Part shown: positions 11,052 through 17,509 of the stretch, one piece after another | How the letters are laid out: each line of letters starts with the position of its first letter | Numbering within the stretch: the first letter of the stretch is position 1 | Source: Chitinophagales bacterium | GTDB lineage: Bacteria; Bacteroidota; Bacteroidia; Chitinophagales; Saprospiraceae | Direction: 5' to 3' | Assembly (NCBI GenBank): GCA_013299105.1 | Contig: JAAFJY010000002.1 | Location: forward strand, 1-64,000 | Length of the DNA stretch: 64,000 nucleotides | Notes under the pieces: generated by a model | Databases searched by the model: none | The model's input: only the letters and a program-made list of their open reading frames with translations | What the model was told of the DNA's origin: nothing | Translations under genes and position numbers: made by a program

Positions 11052-11582
11052 TTACTTCAACTTATTGATGACATCCTCGGTCTTGTCGTACTGCGGATTG
11101 GCAAAAATCATGCCTGCTGAGCCGCCTTTGTCGAAGATGAAATCAAAGCCTCTTTCTTTGGCGTAGGCTTCGATGGCCGCGTACACGCGGTCCTGGATGG
11201 GCTGTACCAGTTCTTTGCGGCGCTGGAACAAGGCTCCATCGGGACCGAAGCGGCTTTTTTGCAGGTCGCGAACGTCCTTTTCCTTGGCCATGATCTCGTC
11301 TTCGCGCTGGCGGCGCGCTTCATCGCTTAAAAGGACTTGCTCCGCTTGAAAACGGTTGTATAGCCCTTTGATTTTATCGTATTCCAGGGCAATTTCTTGG
11401 CGCCACTTAGCTGAAAGCTTGTCCAACTCGTCTTCTGCGACCTGGTATTCTTTCACACTACTAAGTACCCGTGATACATCAACACTGGCAATGCGCTGGG
11501 CCTGGGCACTGAAAAAAGTAGCCGCAACAAGGGCCAGGGCAAATGAAACTTTTCTGATGAGCTTGATAGCGTGCTCCTTCAT
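11052..11582 (-). CDS. OmpH/Skp-family periplasmic chaperone (copy 2)
   Basis: This 176-residue paralogue has signal peptide MKEHAIKLIRKVSFALALVA..AQAQ, then RIASVDVSRVLSSVKEYQVAEDEL, a charged coiled coil and the C-terminal GFDFIFDKGGSAGMIFANP typical of OmpH. I chose ATG 11582 because it gives a clean signal peptide; the longer open frame to 12188 overlaps the divergent secreted protein gene and has no protein-like features. Upstream of copy 1, it is probably the first gene of the ompH-ompH-murI transcript. Tandem OmpH genes are common in Bacteroidota. Confidence 0.88.
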   Translation of the reverse strand: MKEHAIKLIRKVSFALALVAATFFSAQAQRIASVDVSRVLSSVKEYQVAEDELDKLSAKWRQEIALEYDKIKGLYNRFQAEQVLLSDEARRQREDEIMAKEKDVRDLQKSRFGPDGALFQRRKELVQPIQDRVYAAIEAYAKERGFDFIFDKGGSAGMIFANPQYDKTEDVINKLK

Positions 11583-11924
11583 AGGACCGGATTTTATTAG
11601 ATTGACAACACTTGTTTTATGCAAGCAGTCGGACATTATGACGGACTGCCTGTATGAATGTAACAGTAAGATACACCTTATATGTAATGTACCCCCAGGC
11701 TTTAACGATAGTTTAACCGCTGGCCGTGTTTTGGGATGGTAGATGTTAAGGATTTTTGGGAAATGTGGAGGAGGAAGGGGGGCAAAGATAGCCGATTGAG
11801 CGAAAAATTGAATTGCTCTTTCCTCAAAAACTACAATGTCCGCTCCCTTGAACACCCCAAAGCAGCCCCAGGCTAAATTTTTACCATTTTTCCAGCTAAC
11901 TTTCCCCCATAAACCTATTAAACC
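11583..11924. other. Divergent intergenic region
   Basis: This is a 342-bp gap between the minus-strand ompH cluster and a plus-strand secreted protein. TAACTTTC at 11897-11904 is a seven-of-eight -7 match for the plus-strand gene, but no matching TTG is placed correctly. I see no other supported element. Confidence 0.5.
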
Positions 11925-12359
11925 ATGCGCAACTGGATTTTTTGCTTGTTGATCAGCACCTTCAGCACGGGGATGCTCAGTGCTCAGAACCCTGATTTTG
12001 ATGCCATTCGCCAAGCGCTGATGGACCAACAAGCAGCCTGGAACCGGGGCGACATCCCCGCGTTCATGCAGCATTATTGGCAATCGGACGACTTGCAATT
12101 CATTGGAGCCAGCGGCGTAACCAAGGGCTGGCAAGCTACCCTCGACAATTACTACCGCCGCTACCCCGACCGCGCCACGATGGGCCAACTCAAATTTGGT
12201 GTTGTGAGCATGGAAAAACTGAGTCCCAAAAGTGTATTTCTAGTAGGTACCTGGGATTTGACGCGCGAAAAAGACGCACTGGGTGGCTATTTTGTGCTGA
12301 TTTGGAAAAAAATCAAAGGCCGCTGGCTGATTACCGCCGATCATACAAGTTCACGTTGA
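11925..12359 (+). CDS. Secreted NTF2-like / DUF4440 protein
   Basis: This is a 144-residue protein. A signal peptide (MRNWIFCLLISTFSTGMLSAQ) is followed by a SnoaL/NTF2-like fold of the DUF4440 type: IRQALMDQQAAWNRGDIPAFMQHYW, then LQFIGASGVTKGW and a C-terminal YFVLIWKKIKGRWLITADHTS. Members form small alpha+beta barrels of varied or unknown function. It is probably periplasmic or secreted. The TMEM175-type gene follows 16 bases later, so co-transcription is likely. Confidence 0.8.
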   Translation: MRNWIFCLLISTFSTGMLSAQNPDFDAIRQALMDQQAAWNRGDIPAFMQHYWQSDDLQFIGASGVTKGWQATLDNYYRRYPDRATMGQLKFGVVSMEKLSPKSVFLVGTWDLTREKDALGGYFVLIWKKIKGRWLITADHTSSR

Positions 12360-12375
12360 GTAAGCTGATAGTGTC

Positions 12376-13020
12376 ATGGAAGAAATCAACACCAAACAAC
12401 CCATGTCCAAGTCTCGCCTAGAGGCTTTTTCAGATGGGGTGATTGCCATCATCATCACCATCATGGTTTTTGATTTGAAACTAACTGAGTTGCCAGTACA
12501 ATTTTCTAGACAGGAGGTCTGGCAAGCTTTTAGCGAGTTATTACCCAAGTTTGGGGCCTATACCATGAGCTTTGTGGTATTGGGCATTTTGTGGCTCAAC
12601 CACCACCGCATGTTCGACCAGTTGAAGCACAGCACCACAGGGTTGGTGTGGTTCAACCACCATCTTTTATTTTGGATGAGTTTGATCCCATTGCCTACTG
12701 CTTTTTTGGAAAAACATCCTCTTTTGCCCGAAGCAGGCCTGTTTTATGGCATCATCATGGGCATGAATGCTTTTGCTTTTACCCTTTTGCGTTGGTATGG
12801 GGCCGTGCGGGCCAAAATCATGCCCAATGAAGCGTTTTTTCACCGCAGCAACATCATTTCTACCAGTTTGTACTTCGCGGGCGCAGGTTTGGCAATGGTC
12901 AATATTTGGCTGGCTTACCTAATCTTTATTGGTATCCCGCTCTGGTATTTTTTGCCCGATCGGATTGAAGCCCGGCAGGCGAAATTGCAGGATTTGAGCA
13001 AACGAATCCATAAAAAGTAG
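12376..13020 (+). CDS. TMEM175-like (DUF1211) membrane channel
   Basis: This is a 214-residue protein with about six hydrophobic segments. It carries the signature RLEAFSDGVIAIIITIMVFDL, which fits the RxxxFSDG motif lining the pore in bacterial TMEM175 potassium channels. LWLNHHRMF and WFNHHLLFWMSLIPLPTAFL are also family-typical. Bacterial TMEM175 proteins form tetrameric potassium-permeable channels; selectivity here is inferred. ATG 12376 is used; ATG 12403 (MSKSRLEAF) is an alternative. It follows the NTF2-like gene by 16 bases. Confidence 0.85.
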   Translation: MEEINTKQPMSKSRLEAFSDGVIAIIITIMVFDLKLTELPVQFSRQEVWQAFSELLPKFGAYTMSFVVLGILWLNHHRMFDQLKHSTTGLVWFNHHLLFWMSLIPLPTAFLEKHPLLPEAGLFYGIIMGMNAFAFTLLRWYGAVRAKIMPNEAFFHRSNIISTSLYFAGAGLAMVNIWLAYLIFIGIPLWYFLPDRIEARQAKLQDLSKRIHKK

Positions 13021-13076
13021 CAGGCCACTAAAAGTTTGATACCACCTTTGTGATTCGTTTACCTTGTTTCACCTTA

Positions 13077-13308
13077 CTGAAAACTTCGGAGAAAAGCGAT
13101 CTCGATCATCAAGCGAGACTTTTTTGTCTAAACCAGAATTTTCAGAATTGCGGAATTGCAGAATTACTTGTGTGACATTGACCAATTTTTTCTAAACCAG
13201 AATTTGAAAGAATTTCAGAATTGGCCCGCTTCGCGGTCAGAATCGCTTCATATTCACCATAAAAATCACGAAAATTCACAGCTACAAAAACTTCTCCGAA
13301 GTTTTCAG
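13077..13308. repeat. Inverted-repeat-bounded unit (17-bp ends)
   Basis: The ends are perfect inverted copies, CTGAAAACTTCGGAGAA and TTCTCCGAAGTTTTCAG. The same CTTCTCCGAAG core recurs in the terminator hairpin at 13723-13755. The unit encloses the 126-bp dispersed repeat and ends 17 bases before the broken Fic gene. It looks like a small palindromic insertion or a pair of repeated hairpins; which one cannot be decided from one copy. Confidence 0.5.
13113..13238 (+). repeat. Dispersed repeat family 2, copy A
   Basis: This segment is matched in inverted orientation at 35267-35390. Shared blocks include TTTTTTGTCTAAACCAGAAT, TCAGAATT, AAACCAGAATTTGAAAGAAT and the end CCCGCTTCGCGGTC. Copies differ by scattered substitutions and small indels. 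There is no coding potential. Confidence 0.75.
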
Positions 13309-13324
13309 CACCTTAAATAAATGC

Positions 13325-13682
13325 ATGAAAAACATCGACAAGATCAGTTTGGAGAACGCCTTCCGCCTTTTTGATTCAGGAGACCTTGAACAAATAGAAG
13401 AGGGCACCACCCAAGGTTTGCAAGCCATCCATCGATACTTGTTTGAGGGCTTGTATGATTTGGCAGGGGAAATTCGTACTCAAAATATTTCAAAAGGTGG
13501 GTTTAGGTTTGCGACAGCCTTGTATTTGAAGGAGGCTTTGGCTAAGGTGGAGCAATGACTTGGAGTTGCGCACCGCGCTCGCCGCCAACCTGACAGCTGA
13601 TGTCCTCAACCGAGATGTCATTTTTAAAGGCATTTAGCAATCTTATTATTACGAAGGCTATAAAAGGGAAGACGATCAATAA
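13325..13682 (+). pseudogene. Decayed Fic/DOC-family gene
   Basis: The first 77 codons read like the N terminus of Fic-domain proteins: [46 protein letters not shown], ending at TGA 13556-13558. From 13560, in another frame, the sequence continues as a Fic C terminus (LELRTALAANLTADVLNRD, then VIFKGI, an in-frame TAG at 13635-13637, then QSYYYEGYKREDDQ and TAA at 13680). The middle of the gene is gone, including the catalytic HPFxxGNGR loop that would AMPylate targets. An internal deletion, a frameshift and a nonsense change make it non-functional. No antitoxin gene is adjacent. The family call rests on recognition, not alignment. Confidence 0.8.
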
Positions 13683-13722
13683 GGGAGCGTAAAAAAATAA
13701 GTTAGGAAAGGCAAAAGAATAA

Positions 13723-13755
13723 GTTACTGGAAACTTCTCCGAAGTTTCCAGTAAC
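13723..13755 (-). terminator. Terminator of the M14 peptidase gene
   Basis: A perfect 15-bp stem GTTACTGGAAACTTC (13723-13737) pairs with GAAGTTTCCAGTAAC (13741-13755) around a TCC loop. On the minus strand it is followed by a T-rich run (TTATTCTTTT). It lies 11 bases beyond the stop codon of the minus-strand peptidase. The core matches the inverted repeats at 13077-13308. Confidence 0.75.
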
Positions 13756-13766
13756 TAAAAAAACTG

Positions 13767-15506
13767 CTATTCCACCCGATAAATCGGATAGCGCCGGTAT
13801 TCTTTTTCGGCAAAAATGGAGTTTTCGTAAATGAAGTTCAGTTGGGCGTCGCCACTTTGGGCGAATTTTTCGTCACTGCGTTTCTTCTCTTCCAGTTTTT
13901 GGCGCAGTTCCGGCGATTTTTCTAGGAGTTTGGCGGCCATTTCTTCAAAGTGGTAAGAAGAAAAGCCACCTTTTTCCTGCAAAATGGCATCAAAAAAATT
14001 CCAGCGGAAAAATGAATCTTGGGCTTTGGGCTCCAGGGTTTCCACGATGTAGCGGTTGCGCCATTGATCGACCGGAACCAACACATCACCTGCGGCAAAG
14101 GCCATGATTTGCTTTTCGGCTTTTACCTCCAGGTTGTTGTGAAAAAAATGACCTTCATAGACATTGCGACTGGTTTGTAGGTTGTCGATTTTGTACTGCG
14201 TCACTTCGATGCTGCTGTCACGTTTGATGGTCTGCATTTGGATTTGGTTGGTTTTCAGCAAGTCGATCACATTGAACCAGGCTTGCGGGATGACATAAAA
14301 CCGAGGTTTTTTTACCACATTTTCGGCTTCATAATGGTCGTAAAATGGCACTATTTTGCGAAAAGGCTTGTCGTGGTTGTATTGCAGGCGCTTGAGACCA
14401 CTGACCTTGCTCAAAGGATATTCGGCCTCGTAGCCCAGGAATTCGGTTTCCGAGAATTTCTCCCGGTTTACTTTCCAGGTGATCGGGAAATCAGTTTGCG
14501 TAGCCACCGCAGCCTTGGTTTGGCGGCGCAAGGCCAGCCATTGGGCGCGTTTTTCACCCAATAGTTTCAAGCTACCTTCCAGCAGGGCATAAGTGGCTTT
14601 CACCCGTTGTTCATAAGGTTTGAGCATGTGGGTTTCGCTCATGATGCCAATGGTATGAAACAAAGCCGCGTAGCCAGTTGAGTAACGTGGCCAATCTGGG
14701 AATTGGGTCCAGCCCTTGTCGGGTGTTTGCCCCCAAGCGTTCACGTAAGGGGTGCTGGGAAAACCCTTGGCTTGCATGTGTGCATAAAGGCTCGGCAGGA
14801 CGGTCTTTTGGTGAAATTCGCCCAAAACACCACCTAGCTTGTCTTCCTGGGTGTAGCAAAAAGTCATTACGTGTTGGTAATCGGCCCCATTGCTTACATG
14901 GGTATCGATGAAAAAATCCGGATCAAGTTCCTGAAAAATGGCAGCAAAACTGCGAGCGTTGCGGGTATCGGCCTTGATGAAATCGCGGTTGAGGTCGTAG
15001 TTGCGGGCATTGCCGCGAAAGCCGTGCTCTTTGGGGCCATTTTGGTCCACCCGACTGGTCGAGCTGCGATTGAGCGCCCCGCCGATGTTGTAAAAAGGAA
15101 TGATGGCGACCACCACGCTGTCGAGGGCGGGGTAACGTTCGGGGTGCAAGGCCAGGTCGCGCAGGAGCATCATGGAGGCATCTACGCCGTCGGGTTCGCC
15201 GGGATGGATGGCATTGTTGATGAAAAAAATGGCCTTGCCTTCCGCCCTTAGTTTTTTCAAGTCAAAATTGCGGGTTTTGGAGAATAGCGCGAGGTGCAGC
15301 GGTTTGCCGCTGTCGGTCGGGCCCTTGGTAAATAGCTTGATGGTTTTGAAATCCGCATCCAACTTTTGGTAATAAGCAATGCCTTCGGCGTAGGTAGGCG
15401 TTTCGGTACCGCCGCTCAGTTCGAAGCGGGTAGGGTACGGAGTATTTTGTGCAAGTAGATTTACACCAAAGAGGACAAGAATGGATAAAAAAGTAGCTCG
15501 GATCAT
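13767..15506 (-). CDS. Secreted M14 family zinc carboxypeptidase
   Basis: This is a 579-residue protein with signal peptide MIRATFLSILVLFGVNLLAQ and an M14 peptidase domain. The zinc motif is HPGE in FFINNAIHPGEPDGVDASM, the third zinc ligand is likely His in FFIDTHVSNGADYQH, and NYDLNRDFIKAD resembles the family substrate-binding stretch. M14 enzymes cleave C-terminal residues; substrate is unknown. I chose ATG 15506, since the longer open frame to 15815 runs through the hairpin repeat at 15562-15693. It is probably periplasmic or surface-exposed. It lies downstream of GH31 on the same strand, but the repeat separates them. Confidence 0.88.
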   Translation of the reverse strand: MIRATFLSILVLFGVNLLAQNTPYPTRFELSGGTETPTYAEGIAYYQKLDADFKTIKLFTKGPTDSGKPLHLALFSKTRNFDLKKLRAEGKAIFFINNAIHPGEPDGVDASMMLLRDLALHPERYPALDSVVVAIIPFYNIGGALNRSSTSRVDQNGPKEHGFRGNARNYDLNRDFIKADTRNARSFAAIFQELDPDFFIDTHVSNGADYQHVMTFCYTQEDKLGGVLGEFHQKTVLPSLYAHMQAKGFPSTPYVNAWGQTPDKGWTQFPDWPRYSTGYAALFHTIGIMSETHMLKPYEQRVKATYALLEGSLKLLGEKRAQWLALRRQTKAAVATQTDFPITWKVNREKFSETEFLGYEAEYPLSKVSGLKRLQYNHDKPFRKIVPFYDHYEAENVVKKPRFYVIPQAWFNVIDLLKTNQIQMQTIKRDSSIEVTQYKIDNLQTSRNVYEGHFFHNNLEVKAEKQIMAFAAGDVLVPVDQWRNRYIVETLEPKAQDSFFRWNFFDAILQEKGGFSSYHFEEMAAKLLEKSPELRQKLEEKKRSDEKFAQSGDAQLNFIYENSIFAEKEYRRYPIYRVE

Positions 15507-15561
15507 AGTCGTGTAGCTTTGAGCGAGAAAAGTAGTAATTTTTATCGCGTTGCTAAAATAT

Positions 15562-15693
15562 GTATTTGAGCTAAAATAAGGTGGACACATTTGCTTTTGA
15601 GGTTTAGTAAAAAAAGAACACAACTTCCTTTCAGTCAGTTGCTTACCTTTTTTCACTAAACCCAAATCCGTCCACCTCATTTTTTTACGCTCC
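15562..15693 (+). repeat. 132-bp hairpin element, copy 1
   Basis: This full-length copy starts GTATTTGAGCTAAAATAAGG and ends in TTTTTTTACGCTCC. Two nested inverted pairs make a long imperfect hairpin: AATAAGGTGGAC against GTCCACCTCATT, and GGTTTAGTAAAAAAAG against CTTTTTTCACTAAACC. It lies between the M14 gene and the GH31 gene. Other copies are at 44170-44301 (same orientation), 50799-50928 (inverted) and 6798-6861 (inverted, deleted). Confidence 0.85.
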
Positions 15694-15723
15694 TTATGAT
15701 CCAGGCTGTGTTTAGAGCTTCTG

Positions 15724-17400
15724 CTACTTTTTACTGTTTTTGCGCTTGCGCAGCGCACTACCAGCCTGTACATCAGCCTGGCGTACAAAATAAGGAATGC
15801 GCTCCAATGGTACATTTACATTGATTTTTGTGGGGCCCGTGAACACTTGTCCATCATCAGCTTTCCATTTACCAGCAGGTAATTGCACCTCTCTTGTATT
15901 CGCTTTTACCGCCAATGGGGCGACCAATACACTATCGCCCAGCATGAACTGGTCGCGCACTTCAGTGAGGTTTTGGCCTGGAAAAACATATTCCATGTTG
16001 CGCACAATGGGCTCGCCCGATTTGGCGGCTTGGCGGCCAAGGCGGCTGATCAGGGGCTCAAATTGTTGTTGGCGAATTTTCACTGCGGCTTTTACGGCTT
16101 GCAAATGAGTAGCGTCCAACACCCGCCAGGGGGCCATGGAAAACTGCATCATCGGCATCAGGGCATGGATTTGGGCCGAACGCACGAAGAGGTCCTGGTC
16201 AAATTTTTCAAAAGAACCCAACATGCCACCGCCAATCATGTCGGGGCAGCCGAATGAATAACCAGTGAGTCCTTGGGCCAGCATGTGGGGCACTAACTCT
16301 TGTAGCTCCACCCAGGTGTGCCGTTTATCTTGTAAGCGGTGCACCAAAGGCTGGCCACCCATTTTCCAAGCCGCCCGGTATTCATTGAGGGGATAATGTA
16401 GCCCCAGTTCGCAATATTTGCGGGCGTGTTCAGCCGCGGAGATCGTGGAGGTGGTATAACTGGGATAAAACCACCAATCTCCGCCGTCGAATTTGAAGCC
16501 GTCTACACCCTGGTTTTTTTGCAAGTCATCCAAGTGACCTTTTAGCCAATCCATCGCCACGGGTTTGCTAAGGTCCAAGACCGCACTGACCCCATTCCAC
16601 CAGCGAACCATTGCAGGTTGGGTGTTGCGGTTCATCCACCACACGTAATCTGCGGATTGAGAGTGGGGTTTTTCAACCAGAAGGGCATTTTTGTTTTGTA
16701 ATTCGCGGCATTCGTATGAATCAGGAGAAACGACTGGAATGATCCAAACCATGACTTTGAAACCCATTTGGTGTAACTCGTCGATCATGGCCTTGGGATT
16801 GGGGAAACGCCCTTGGTGAAAACGCCAAACGCCATAATCTTCCTGCCAGGTATCGTCAAGCATGATGATGCCTGCTGGAAAGCCCTCTTTGATGATGGTG
16901 CGGGCGTAATTGAGGATACTTTCCTGGTTTTGGTTGTAACCCAGTTCGATCCAGGTATTCCATTGTGGTTTGTTGAAGAAAGCTTTATCGGGCATTTTGC
17001 CCGTACTTGGAAAATGGCGCAAGGCAGCAGCTTGAAAGGCTTGTTTCAGCGTGTTTCCGCCTACTTGCACGGAAAGATTTTCGCTGGCCTCCAGTACCAA
17101 ATTGCCATTGCTGATACTGAAATTGAAGGGGGTTTCACTCCAAATGTAGCGCCCTTTTGAGGAGAGCAAAAGGGGTTGGGATTGGTTGTCGTAATTGGAT
17201 TTGGCCAAATCACAAGAAAAGAGGTCCGCAAAAGGCATCTTTTCGCCTTCGGCAGTGGGGCCACCCCACCACTTTTCATCGGGCAAAATTTTTATTTGCT
17301 GAATCGCTGGTGCTTGTGAAAAACCCAAGGGCAGAAAAAATATTTGCCCAATAAGGCTGAACAGAGTCAGACTAGCCCATTTCAAAATCGCATTTTTCAT
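15724..17400 (-). CDS. Glycoside hydrolase family 31
   Basis: This is a 558-residue secreted GH31 glycosidase (alpha-glucosidase/alpha-xylosidase clan). Signal peptide residues are about 1-29, ending LPLGFSQ. The barrel has IIMLDDTWQEDYGVWRF, the nucleophile Asp in GFKFDGGDWW (about residue 304) and the likely acid/base Asp in SFGCPDMIGGG (about 387). A C-terminal beta domain includes DQFMLGDSVLVAPLAVK. Specificity cannot be read directly; in a locus with GH9, alpha-xylosidase on xyloglucan fragments is one possibility. It lies 109 bases downstream of the GH9 gene on the same strand, with a hairpin terminator between them. Confidence 0.88.
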   Translation of the reverse strand: MKNAILKWASLTLFSLIGQIFFLPLGFSQAPAIQQIKILPDEKWWGGPTAEGEKMPFADLFSCDLAKSNYDNQSQPLLLSSKGRYIWSETPFNFSISNGNLVLEASENLSVQVGGNTLKQAFQAAALRHFPSTGKMPDKAFFNKPQWNTWIELGYNQNQESILNYARTIIKEGFPAGIIMLDDTWQEDYGVWRFHQGRFPNPKAMIDELHQMGFKVMVWIIPVVSPDSYECRELQNKNALLVEKPHSQSADYVWWMNRNTQPAMVRWWNGVSAVLDLSKPVAMDWLKGHLDDLQKNQGVDGFKFDGGDWWFYPSYTTSTISAAEHARKYCELGLHYPLNEYRAAWKMGGQPLVHRLQDKRHTWVELQELVPHMLAQGLTGYSFGCPDMIGGGMLGSFEKFDQDLFVRSAQIHALMPMMQFSMAPWRVLDATHLQAVKAAVKIRQQQFEPLISRLGRQAAKSGEPIVRNMEYVFPGQNLTEVRDQFMLGDSVLVAPLAVKANTREVQLPAGKWKADDGQVFTGPTKINVNVPLERIPYFVRQADVQAGSALRKRKNSKK

Positions 17401-17425
17401 CGCGTGATTCTAAGCTTGAAATACA

Positions 17426-17464
17426 TAACAAAAAGGGCGGCGCTTAACCTTGCAAGCGTCGTCC
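17426..17464 (-). terminator. Terminator between GH9 and GH31
   Basis: On the minus strand GGACGACGCTT and AAGCGCCGCCC pair in nine of eleven positions around an 8-base loop and are followed by TTTTTGTT. It lies 46 bases past the GH9 stop and only about 26 bases before the GH31 start, so it may limit read-through into GH31. Confidence 0.65.
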
Positions 17465-17509
17465 TAGTTTAAAGCACTTTGAAACAAAAGCATGAAACAA
17501 AAATCTACT

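Larger units (their letters stand above)
13021..13324. other. Repeat-filled gap before the Fic remnant
   Basis: This 304-bp gap holds a dispersed repeat (13113-13238), bracketed by a perfect 17-bp inverted repeat: CTGAAAACTTCGGAGAA at 13077-13093 and its complement at 13292-13308. No gene is visible. Confidence 0.7.

Noticed and set aside
11583-12188. Long N-terminal extension of the second OmpH protein
   Set aside because: It overlaps a divergent signal-peptide protein, and the OmpH signal peptide begins exactly at 11582.
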